This document shows positions 27,280-38,020 of a DNA stretch of 64,000 bases, one piece after another; position 1 is the first letter of the stretch, and the number at the start of each line of letters is the position of its first letter. The DNA lies in contig CM059625.1 in the NCBI GenBank assembly GCA_030435675.1, positions 9,114,001-9,178,000 on the forward strand. Reading direction: 5' to 3'. This DNA comes from Steinernema hermaphroditum (taxonomy: Eukaryota; Nematoda; Chromadorea; Rhabditida; Steinernematidae). Under the pieces are notes generated by a model. It was not told the DNA's origin, made no database searches, and saw nothing but the letters and a program-made list of their open reading frames with translations. A program made the translations under genes and the position numbers.

Positions 27280-30025
27280 GTTCAACTAGTAGTCTGAAAA
27301 TGGAATCTGTAATACGAAGAATATCTAAATGCAGCAAAGAAAGAGCGAACGTGCGCATTTCTGTCCAAAGAGACGGCGGTTAAATACGATATGCATCGTC
27401 GTTGACGCCGCTTTTCACCCGTTCATTTCATCAGCCTAGAATGTGTTCGTGCAAACTACAAATGGAGTCCGTGAATGTGTACAAACTAGAAGCACAAAAT
27501 TGAAGCACCTGTCTTACAATGCCAGATTCCATGCAAACACAATTTATGATCACGATGAACTCTGATGCCCCTTTGCTCTGTATGTTCGTCACACGAATCA
27601 CTGATGCAAGTTCGTCCAGATATACTGGGCTTTGAGTCAGGTCTGTCTGATCCCCTGTACAATAGCGTTTTGCAACTGAGAAAATCTTGCATAATGTGGC
27701 ACTTCACTTGACAAATATGCTGGCAGCCACCATCCGAAGCCATGAAAGTTTATGAGGACACTGGCGTAATATCGACATTGAGGTGACGAAGTACGTCCTC
27801 TCAAATGCGTCCGATGGGAAACCTCAACGTATCACATGCATATAACAGAGCGATGCGCATCAAAGAGTTATCACTACTTATTTAGTCATGTGACGCCCAG
27901 ATAGAAAACTGCTTCATACAATCTCATTTACTCATTTTGTTTCTCTTACTGCTAGCACGTCCACAGAAGCAAAATAGATGAATACTTTCAATTTTGTCTC
28001 GGAATTCCAGTTCCTGTTTCGCTCATGTTCAATCTGCGGAACGCCAGTCTAAATTGAGTTATGCAAATTTTTCGGAGACCATCTTAAAATAGATGAGCAA
28101 AGCGGCAATTGCTTTAACGCACTATTGGGGAGTAGATCGTTGAGACTAATCGAATTTCTGCGCAACATTAAATAACATTATAGAACATTACTAAGCCCCT
28201 TCGAAATTCAAAAGCATGCACTTCGTCCTTTCATCCGCCGCCGCTGTAAACCTAGCAATCGGTGAACGAAAAAGATATGCATATCTAAGATGTGTTCTGA
28301 TTTTTCGGTTCACTAATCGTAGCAAATGGGCGCCGCCTTGGGCGCGACGGTAGTGTGTCATGAATAAGAAATAATGCTTTCGGTGGCTTTTGCTTTTGCT
28401 TCCCTTAGTAGAGCAGGAGTGACACTTTAGTACCCCTTCGTGGGAACTGAGTCTCTCCTTGCAACCGTATATTTTAAACTTTTATATAGCTATTTTCACA
28501 ATGTGAACAGTACCTTTGTCTTGTTCGCTACAATTGCTATGTGGCCTAGCGGTTGTTTCATATATGGCTCAAAAGTTAATGAGAAAGGAGCGATTGTTGA
28601 GCCGGAATTCAAGAACTGGTTTTCCTGCAGTTGTTTTTACTTCTGGCTACACTTTTATTATGTCAAATCAGGAATAACGGTTCCAGCCATCAGCAGATCA
28701 ATTTTACATCAACGTTATATAACCGATGCTGCGAATCAATGTTTTAATTGCTCACGATAAGCTTTTCGTACGTAACACCCTTAGTCATTTATCACATCGT
28801 GCGATGTTTGGGGACTTCGTAGGGGCGATTAAGGCGGAGTGTCGTGTTTCAGTGAGGAACTTGTCTGCCTCCCGAATGCAAACCTATAAACAGTGAGTTG
28901 TTCGTTTATTTTTGACTTTGTCATGTGTTGCGCACTTGCCTTTCATTTTCTGAACTTGAAACGCAGTAAATAACATTTACACATAAGTGAAGCAGCTCGA
29001 CCATTTGTCAAATATGCATTCGTCCGCTTTGCGAAATTTGATTTGCTGTCGTTGGAGTTGGCACAGCTGCGCGAAAGTCGTTTGCGCTGGGCGAGTAAGG
29101 CGCAACTGCCGATGGCCCTTCCTTTTGGTCAGTTTCGCGCTATTGAATTCCTCCAATGTTATGTATCTGCAACAAGCAAAAGGCGTTTGATTTCATATTG
29201 CGCTTTTAACCGTATAACATGGATTAACTAACAGAATGCGCTTCGTTTCGAGCTTTGTTTTTGCAAATTTGTGAAGGCGGGATCTACCATTACGTCGCGA
29301 GTTTGTTTTTCCGCGCACGGATTGTCCAAAACCACTATGAATAAATCACGTAATCATGTTCAGTGAGCTGAGAATTTTGAATTTATTATGGCGACGGGCC
29401 AAAGAGGCCTAAAAACGTTTTAGGATAATGTGCTATTATATCCTATATCATATTGCGTAGGTGCTTCCATTTTCTTTGTACCTTTGAATAACTTTTTGGT
29501 ATTAAGAGTTCATTTGACTGTGCCGGTTTTTGCGAGATAAGTTAGAAGAAGAGAACCAAGTGGTCCATACGATTGCGAGATACCCAAAATGTCATTTTAC
29601 ACATCAATAGATGTACTCCAACGGATGATTTTCGCGTTAGCTGCGATTGACTCAACATCGAGAACTTCACGTCGGTCAAGCAGTTGCTACCGCTCTGCTC
29701 GTACCCGAAGATTAAATGACGTAACGAATTGTGTGGAATGGGAGAATGAGGGCCGCCCGAAAAGATAGCTTAGCTCAGTTGAACAAAGTCGAAACGAATT
29801 TTTACCTTACCTGACAAGTATGGAACAATTTGAATATGGCGAATCTTCCGTGCTTTTAATCTCTTTTGTTGACTATCATCTCTTCTTTCCCATGTCTTTC
29901 CTCGCGGCTCGTATTTAGTCGGTTTTGCTGTGAATTCAATAAATGTTGGCCCTTTTAATTAACGCCTTGTTTATAGAATACACGACTGCTAGGATGAAAT
30001 TATAACAGCGTATCTTTTCATCGAC
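27280..30025. other. Intergenic, no firm gene
   Basis: 2.7 kb. Open frames at 27486-27743 (minus) and 28440-28760 (plus) lack splice-bounded structure or recognisable motifs. Promoters for the flavin oxidoreductase (left) and the small orphan gene (right) should lie here. Confidence 0.5.
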
Positions 30026-30631
30026 ATGGGTTGTTTAGTCGCGAAATTATGTAACCCTTCTGCGCCTGACAGTTCTGTCCGCTACTTCTGGCCGATAAGC
30101 GGTGTTATTATCGACGCATCTACAAATATTTCTAAGATACAGGTAAACAGGATGTTCTGTCAGGTATAACTAATACAATCTTTAGAGAAGACCATCCGGT
30201 GTTATGTACGTGTACAACGGATGTCTGATCTACCAAAGTCGCTGCTGCAATTGCTCCAGCTCAACAGAGTCGATCGAGTTCAACATTTGCGACATCAAGC
30301 ACGTAAATCACTACAACCAGTTTACTTCACATTTGGTATAATTTCCGTCAATCAGTTATTTACGCTCAAGTGTTCTGTGTCGCTTAGACTGAGGACTCCT
30401 TCCCCGCGAACATTGTGGACGTAATTGTGCAAAACGGCGACAGTTCAACCCACGTTGCCTTCTCAACTGGGCACGCTGAGGAAGTACGTTAAACCTATCC
30501 CCACTATATAAATCAACTGACTTCAGATCAGCAGAGAACTCAACGAAATCTGCCTTAAGCACAGGCAAAAGCCGAAAATATTCCAATTCAATTCAGTGGA
30601 TGTCGATGGTGTAGAAATTGATTTACCATGA
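30026..30631 (+). CDS. Unrecognised small protein, four exons, possible PH/PTB-like fold
   Basis: I do not recognise this gene. Exons 30026-30142, 30186-30335, 30388-30483 and 30527-30631 each end on a whole codon and have clean GT-AG introns of 43-52 bp, giving 155 residues. The N-terminus MGCLVAKLCNPS has Gly2 and Cys3, a possible lipidation site. The middle reads as alternating strands (GVMYVYNGCLIYQS, then IEFNICDIKHVNHY and NIVDVIVQNGDSSTHVAFST). It closes with a helix-like segment (GHAEEISRELNEICLKH). That strand-rich core capped by one helix is what PH or PTB-like domains look like, but this is inference from pattern. No signal peptide or membrane segment. Four introns in one consistent frame with no stop make a real gene likely. 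Confidence 0.78.
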
Positions 30632-30733
30632 ACATGTACATGTTTCTAAAAAGTATCACTGAAGAGGAAATGGCTCGGAAAACATCACAATGTTGAACCC
30701 GGCGGTGACTGATTAAGTGAAATGTCCACGGAA

Positions 30734-31324
30734 TTAGCTTCTCTTGTAGTAACGGCGCCATGTAACAGTCTTTCCAGACTTGTCGGTGACCGAGCTTTCC
30801 TAAATTCTCACTACTGTATTAAAAAAAGACTGGGGAAATCTTACCGCAACCAAGCGTCCATCAAGCATGAAGTACTCGGTGATGTCGTCAGTCTCTCCTT
30901 TGCGGTCGCCCTCGAGATGTTCGTGCTGCTCTCTGAATCGGTCTCCATTCATTGAAAAGCAGATCTAAATCTTTGTTGATTAAATATTCATCAGCTCAAT
31001 TGTACTCACCTTGTGCTGCTTTCCATCGTATCCGGTAGCCGTCACTGGCTCTCCAACGGTGAATTCGTATTGCATCTTGTTCTTCGAGCTCCAGTTAACA
31101 ATCGTGTATTTATCGTCATTTTTAGTCAAATGGAAGACACCGTTTCCAGTTTTCAACGAAATCAACTTTCGGATGAGCCAAGGAACACCTGAAACACAAA
31201 AGTGAATGTTACTGAATGTCACACAGTTACAACTGTTACCTTTGGCCGCGAGGAATTCGTCAAGATTTTCCGCCGACTCCTGGCACCACTCGTGGTTCAT
31301 GAAGACAGACGGGATTTCGGCCAT
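30734..31324 (-). CDS. lbp: Intracellular lipid-binding protein (FABP/LBP family)
   Basis: Beta-barrel carrier of fatty acids or retinoids. Minus-strand exons 31324-31240, 31188-31010, 30964-30845 and 30799-30734, phases closing, 149 residues. The nematode LBP pattern is clear: SENLDEFLAAKGVPWLIRK is approximated by ENLDEFLAAKG joined to VPWLIRKLISLKTG, then YTIVNWSSKNKMQYEFTVGE. Next come FREQHEHLEGDRKG and EYFMLDGRLVA, and the C-terminal strand TVTWRRYYKRS with the usual barrel-bottom arginine and tyrosine. The four-exon layout is standard for the family. An in-frame upstream ATG at 31387 would add MKSRFSFRLFVALRRPCFSVS, which could act as a weak signal peptide and would make a secreted form as in several nematode LBPs. 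I chose 31324 because MAEIP resembles cytosolic members; both are possible. Confidence 0.92.
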
Positions 31325-32774
31325 GCTGACACTGAAACACGGTCTCCGTAGAGCAACAAACAATCGAAAGGAAAAACGCGACTTCAATTGGGAAAATGCT
31401 GTCAGGTGAAGAGGGCGTACTGCTTACAAAGTACTCGCGAAGAAGATAAGATAGGTGATACGGCAAAAGCGTCGCCATATCAAATGAAAAATGGCCCAAT
31501 CGAACAAAATCGTGCGGCTTTGGGTCACTCGGAAGAGTGACTACGCGACAATAGTGATATGACGAGAACAGTGATGCAAGAGAAGGTGGTGTGGGATCAA
31601 AGTGCCAACGAAGATGGTCGATGCAACCATTGATTACAACACAAGAAACGGTCCGACTAATCACGTACACACAAATAAAACATTGCGGATGCTTCCTGCG
31701 CGATCTGTCAGCGGTGAAGAGAGAAAACTCTACCGTTCAGATGGTTACAAACGTACACATACTACACTATGCAGGAAAGCGCTTACACTTTCGAAAATAA
31801 AAGCGCAATCTCAATCTGCGTTTAAATCAACCTGGGTGGTCCTGCATGGGGGAAAGGCGCACGAATTGAGAATCTTTAGGAAGTTTAACACGTGCTTTCA
31901 GCGGTGGAAATGGACCAAAAAAGACCGGACTCAAAACAGGATATCGGAAAGTATCCTAGTGGCACTCCTTTAGCAAAGAAACAGGTAAGTGTTGCGGTGG
32001 CATCAGCAGCAGTCAGTTGGAAGTTCGTTTACTACAAGGGAAGTAGCTGGTGTTTTACTTTTGAAGTGAGGGTTCCGATGTTTACAACTGCGTTATCGGA
32101 AAATTTGTTTACATTCTCCGAGTGACGTCATAAATTGTCGATTATTGCATCCACATGGTTCTTTCTTTGGAATGCCGTTGCACACTTTTCCAAATTGAAA
32201 AAGGTTAGCCCTTTGAAACATTCAGTTCTGTAATTCAAGGACTTCATGTGGTGATCAGAATGGTTATAACTCGTTAAAGTGTGCTGTCATCAATGTCCAG
32301 GACACAGAGCATCCGTTTTTGTTCCCGCTTTTGTCCAACGCAGAGAAATGCATGAAGACAGCGATGTTGCTATGTCAACTAAATGTGTGTATGTAAAAGT
32401 GGTTCCCTCTGAGACGCTTATCTCCGTGAGAACCATGTTTGCCAAAAGCGAGGAGTCATGATTTCGATCGATCGAAACGGTCCCAAATGAAACAAATGTT
32501 TGCGAGAGGAATTCTTCGGAAATATCGAATTTGCCGAAACAGGAATCGGGTGCTACTGCGGCTTTTGATTATGCAAATGTGCGGAAAGTGTGCGAAACAT
32601 ATGGGTGCGTCTGTATTATCTCTAATGAATGGATTTTACTCGAAAGTCAGTTCGATTGCGACATTGTTGACTCGTTTATGTCGCGATGAATACGGGAAAT
32701 AATCCAAGTTTACGGTCGACAATGCGCATCGTGCCAACAGTCATGTGGGCTTATTAAATTTTAGCGTACGAAGC
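31325..32774. other. Intergenic, no firm gene
   Basis: 1.4 kb between the LBP gene start and the cysteine-rich membrane protein gene; should hold both promoters. Open frames up to 136 codons in several frames overlap one another and show no family signal. Confidence 0.5.
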
Positions 32775-33854
32775 ATGATCGTTTCTGGTATAGTAGTCTT
32801 CTCTGTCCTCCTCTTTATCCCTAACACTTTGGCCTATCAACAGCGCAAGCGATGTTCGGGTAATCTATCATTCTGCGATATCGGTTTGCTTGCATTGCTT
32901 TTTTTCAGCACTTGCCGGCATTGCCGACACGTTCTCAAAAACGTGCGAATGCGACGCGGATTGGAATGTGGGAATATGCGACGTAGGTCGACAAGAACCT
33001 CTCGAGACTGTTTGTGTTTGCAGGTAGGCTTGATTCCAGTTTGATTTATAGTGCGTTCCGAAATGGTGCCACTTAGAGTGCAGAGTTTTCAAACGAATCG
33101 TTAGAATAAAATGTTTTCAACAGCTAGAATGAACGCTGTAACAAACTACGTGTAGTTGTGTTAGAACAAAAGTAAGAAACAGCCAGTGTTCTGAAAACAA
33201 AAGGTGGTTTCCATTTTTTTTTTGACGAACCAACAACGAAGCACATAAAATGCAGTTCATGGTTCGGAACGAGAGGCATGTAATGGTTTACCGATTTATC
33301 ACATCTGTAGCCAATATTTATCAGGTGAAGCTGTTTAGAACATATCACAGCGAGCGAGGACAATGTGACCAATATGTGACAAAGTGCTATCACAACTCTT
33401 CGCTTTCATCTGGGTATGATTGTATGCTCATTTATACGATCAAGTGCTGTTCAGATGTTCATGTTGCTTCTGGCAAGATCGGAAACATTGTAATCAGCTT
33501 CCGTGTCGCGAAATGAGTCCCGACGTGGGAGACTCTCAAACCAAGTGTTCATGTTTTGAAGACTTCAGCATTGTTCAGGAACAAGTGTGTGCCCACACAG
33601 ACGATCAAGATCTCGATGAGTCACAAGCAGTCCCAGTGGTTATTTTCCGAATCTGCGGTGTCGCTTTCACGTACACGCACCTAGTAATTATTATCTCAGG
33701 AGTTTTTCTCACGGTCCTTTTGATTACCTGCTTTCTTCTTTGTCTTACCCGCTACCAGATTGACAAACAGCGCACGCAGAAATTCGAAAGACGCGAGAAA
33801 GCTCGCCAATCGCTTCTCACTCAAAAGCAAGACGAAGACAACTACCTTCCATGA
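32775..33854 (+). CDS. Cysteine-rich single-pass membrane protein, unrecognised
   Basis: I do not recognise the family. Exon 1 (32775-32859) encodes a clear signal peptide (SGIVVFSVLLFIPNTLA). Exon 2 starts at about 32909 with a short cysteine motif (KTCECDADWNVGICD). After an acceptor at about 33324, an exon gives GQCDQYVTKCYHNSS. A final exon (from about 33462) carries GCSCCFWQDRKHCNQLPC, KCSCFEDF, a transmembrane helix (THLVIIISGVFLTVLLITCF) and a short basic tail ending DEDNYLP, stop 33852-33854. The topology is type I with a cysteine-rich ectodomain. The end of exon 2 is uncertain: donor 32980 fits phase, whereas a stronger-looking donor at 33021 does not, so an alternative form or a missed exon is possible. 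Convergent with the GPCR ending at 34095. Confidence 0.72.
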
Positions 33855-34094
33855 CTCGTCGAATTTTGCGCAGATACAGTTAAAAGGCGGGTGTTCACCA
33901 TATTCATATTCACATTCTTTGTTAAAATTTATTTGTCGGTCTAGACACGCAAGCATATATAAATGAAGTTTCTTTTTTTGTATGTGACAAACGTACAATC
34001 AACAGAAAACGGAGAGCGAGACCTTCGCAGAGCCCGTACAGAGAACGACTAAACGTGTATGAAGCAGAATTACGCAGAAAGAATGGACAACGCA

Positions 34095-35365
34095 TTACAT
34101 ATTTGTGACTTTGGTAATTAGTTTTTGCTCGATGACCGACCTCTCTGGGTCTCGAGCAGAACGGTTACGAACTGTGCTCTGGTTGAGCAGAGCTCGTTTC
34201 TTGTCTCTTTCGCAAGCGGTCTGCGCTTGGAGATAAACCTTGGTCATGTGTCGGAACTGGTGGTTACAGACGAGGAAAACAAAGAAAGGGATTGTGGCGT
34301 TAACCATTGAGAGAAGATTGTTTCCGTGATTCAATTTGCAAGTGGTGACGTCGTGTGAGGAGCTTCCGGCTCCTTTAAGAGCAGCTGCTCCAAAGGTGAG
34401 AAGAGCTGGTCCTTCAAGGAGCAGGTGAGACAGAGTTGTCGCCACCGTCATTCGAATGACACATCGCCTGCGCTGAGAAAACGTTTCGCCTAACTCCTGC
34501 AATTGGAGTTTTTGTAAGGATTGGCTGCTCATTTCTATACCTTGATCGTGAACTGGGTTATAATGAGAACGGAGCAGATGAGCATTATGATGGTGGGAAG
34601 GACGATCGATACCGTCATTTGAATCCAGTAGTACATTTTCTCATAAAGTTCGTAGATTGGTAGAGTGTTGCGTTGCATGGTGAAATAGATAGCATGGTAC
34701 CAGCAGTGCACGGACGAGTTGATTTCCCGAAGCACGGATGATGTGGCAACGTGATGTGTGCAAAGGAAGGTCAAATGAAGGCCGCTACTGAGAATTACTG
34801 TTGCTATGAGCAGATTGAGCGACAGACGGCGCGTACAGTACTGACGGAAGCTGAACGGCATAAGCACGCACATCACTGTTTCTATTGTAACGAGGAGAGT
34901 TAACCTAAACATCACATTGAAACACCAGTAGTTATAGCGACATTGTAAGTTCAGATTTCTGTGTTTAGTATTTGGCTGTAAACTAGGCTTGACTCACCAG
35001 GTCGAGATTGTTCCACTGACGTTAGCCACAGTGATCACAAACGGTTTCGTTGTCCAGTAGGTGAGTTCGAACTGTGCGTTTGCCTCAATGGTCCAGGCGT
35101 GGATAACTTCGAAGATCCGTGACAGAACGAAGACCAAATTAGCCAAGGCCTTTGCGCGGAGAAAGTGTACAGAAGAGGAACCGTCAAAGTACGGTAAGCG
35201 ATATATCAGAATGTTGAGGACGTTTCCCAAAAAGCAGAGAAGTTGGAGAATGGGCACGATCCACCGCGAAATGGACTGGTCGAACTTGCTGCAGTCGGAG
35301 TAGTAGTCGAGGTTATGCTCAACGACGGTTACTGAGAGGCACTCATTACTGGGAGGTAAGGCCAA
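34095..35365 (-). CDS. Divergent peptide-receptor-like GPCR
   Basis: Rhodopsin-class seven-helix receptor with the look of the nematode neuropeptide-receptor expansions (FRPR/DMSR-like); ligand unknown. Minus-strand exons 35365-34998, 34904-34541 and 34496-34095, phases closing, 377 residues. TM1: ILQLLCFLGNVLNILIYRLP. TM2: LRAKALANLVFVLSRIFEVI. TM3 is split by the first intron and reads SGTISTW then LTLLVTIETVMCVLMPFSFR. The position of the DRY motif reads E-T-V, so the usual arginine is missing. TM4 is LLIATVILSSGLHLTFLC, TM5 IQMTVSIVLPTIIMLICSVL, TM6 MTVATTLSHLLLEGPALLTF. TM7 ends NATIPFFVFLVCNHQFRHM in place of NPxxY, a form common in these nematode groups. Intron 1 acceptor (gatgtttag) was chosen because it alone gives an open, homologous TM3. 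Confidence 0.86.
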
Positions 35366-38020
35366 GGCTTACCGTTTGCAAGCGACTCGCACAAGGAGAT
35401 GCCGTTCTTCTCATATTCGTGAACTACGGTTAAGGCGGGAAGGCACTCGGATAGCTCCATCCGGCGATGGAACCTTTCCAAGCACTTTTGGAAGAGTCGC
35501 TCTTGGAAGGGAATCGCAGCTGCTAAGACGGCCATATCTTCAGGCTTGCGTCTCTTCCAAAGAAAGCCGAACAGAATAACAAGTAGAATCGTGCGTGTGC
35601 GACAACCCTACGGCAAGGCGACTACAATAAGTCATTCTTATTGTTATCGTACATTTTCCCACGCTTAGAAGTGAAAACAAGAAGAAATCAAGCGAGACTC
35701 TGCCCACTTGTTCGCTTCAGTTAAATAACAGTAGGCTCGACACGTAAGAGTGCGAAGAAGGGCACTTTTCCCGAAACTTTTAAGATGAGGGTTTTAATTG
35801 CATGCCGTCGTGAACAAGAATTAATGAGCAGGGAATATTTAGAAAGACTGAAATCAAAGTTTTATCCGGGTTAAAGGAAATAAATTTAGTTCACTCGCCG
35901 GTGCATTTCCCCGACTGCTCATTGTTTATCTGAGAGCCCTTCAGTATGCAGTGCTTTGCGACATCTCGCGATCTCGGCAGACAAAACCGTGGCCAGCCGG
36001 AAGAGCTTTGGGACACGCGGAAATTTTTTTTAAGTAGCTGGGTTGCATATGGTTCAGAAGTTTTATGCGGTGATACTGAACATATACGAACGAGCTTAAA
36101 GAAATGACGCGTCAGTTGAGGTAGAAGTTATTCTAACGTAAGGTCTTTGGTGGTGTTGATATGTGCCACGCAGATCGGAAAGAAGGAGGGAGTAATCCAT
36201 TTACGTTCGAGAGAGTGTTGATCAACCATGGCAAAGTGTGCTGATGCGGGAAGAAAACAAGGAAACTGTTAAGTCGGAAGCGAAGGAAATTAAGAGAGAG
36301 CTGAGAGCCTTCTTTGGCTGTCGCGCTTGGAGCATGGCACTGGAAATAGAAAGGTAATGCCCCATAACTCGATGGGCAACGGAGTACGTTTTATTTTGGT
36401 TTTAATTTTATTGCTGGCTAGTTGACCATTTGGGAAATGTGCTAAAGCACCTCTAACTGGGGTCTCGCCATGCCAAGCTGCATATAGCGTCGACAATTAT
36501 TTTTTTTACGTCGGAAATAGCATATCAACGGCGCTTGATTTTGAGCAGTTGCCTATGTATAAGCGTCTACCTTTGAGGAAGCGATGTACTAATTGTATTA
36601 TCATACAGACAATAGCAAATGATCATGGATCTGGTCACTGGGACAATTCAAAAGCGGAACGCATCTACGGTTTTCCTTTAAGATGTCACTGCTTATCAAC
36701 TAAAAAGAAAATGAAAGGATGGTGGAATGAAAAATGAATTCTCATGCCGGTAAATAAGAAAAACAAGGCTAAATGTTACTGAAACGTCAACAGAGCTAAC
36801 GGAATGCCTTGGGGAAAAGCGTCTGAAGCGTTTGATAAAAACCAATCAAAACGAAATTCGAAGGGTGATGCAGAGCAATTAAATGAACGTTCACCCTAAG
36901 CCAGCAGAGCAGGTAGAAATGTTGACGGCCTTTGTGCTGACAGGACAAAACAACGTCGAAAACTCTGTTTTGCGGCACCTTTAGGAAAGCCGGAACTGAA
37001 CGTTTTTTTTTTGCTTTTACGAAAAGCGTGTATTTCAGTAAATCCCAAAGACTTGATTTGGAAAGCATGGCAACACGTAAACGTTGTTGACTAATGCACG
37101 TGTACAACAAAAGACTCAATGCATTAACTATAAGAAGTATTAAAATGGGACGGGAAGACGTCATTGCGGGAAAAGTCAGACGGAGACTTTCTCAGTAACT
37201 ACGATAGCACTATCATCATGAAACATTTACTATGTTGTTGTAGGAGCAAGCAATCGCTTAAGTGGCGAAGAGCCGCGCGAGAGAAAAGCTCTGCTTTCTG
37301 ATGTCGCAGTTGTTACCAATCGTCTGTAAGGAAATACTTGGAATAAAAATGTGATTCAAGACAAGATTAGAGGCCACAACAACTCGTTTGAAACGTCTTG
37401 AAGGAACAGGCCACAATTGTCTGCTAAGGCATCATGGACACCTGTGAGTGATGTTTGCAAATCACGTAGACGTTGAAGGAGAACGGCCGCACTTCCCATA
37501 ATTGGTTCGTTTTGTCGACTTAGAAACGGCAAAAGGCAAAGCGGAGGTGTACTTCACGTCCAGAGAATTCAGCTGCTAACCGGGCGTTCCATTTAACCTT
37601 TAGTATCAACTGTCTACTAAACATTGTATCGGACTTGAAACTAGACATTTTAACATTAGGAAGTCTCCATAGAAAGGATTCTAAGAGAAAAGGGAAATTT
37701 TGAGCACTTTTAATTAAAGTGGGCGACGCGCAGGATGAAATATTTTGAACAGGGCAGGATGCACAAACAAAAGTCTTGAAAAACCTGCGCAATGCAAGTG
37801 GAGTTTGATAAACACCAGATCTCTTGAGATCTCCTAAGGACATCTGCTATCCTCCCGGCTCGTTGACTGCGGCTGCGAATGTCAAATAACTAATTCATGT
37901 CGTTTTTTCGGTCTCCATTTTACTTAACACGAAAACTTCCTAAGTATGTAGTCTAGTGGTGCAATGTGAGCCAATACCAACTTTGTGAATCTCTGTCGGT
38001 TACATGTAATGTCGAAAGTA
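35366..38020. other. Intergenic, no firm gene
   Basis: Upstream of the peptide-receptor-like GPCR. An open segment at about 35535-35424 (minus) ends at a good donor and encodes SECLPALTVVHEYEKNGISL, curiously similar to the GPCR N-terminus (NECLSVTVVEHN). The rest, including a 122-codon frame at 37164-36796 with a hydrophobic start, has no family signal. Confidence 0.45.

Noticed and set aside
34905..34950. Acceptor aacacag for the second exon of the peptide-receptor-like GPCR
   Set aside because: Joining there to the donor at 34997 creates an immediate stop codon; the acceptor gatgtttag restores TM3.
36796..37164. 122-codon minus-strand frame with a hydrophobic N-terminus (LILLIVNALSLLLYTC)
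   Set aside because: The rest lacks coding character, with no neighbours, splice sites or polyadenylation signal.
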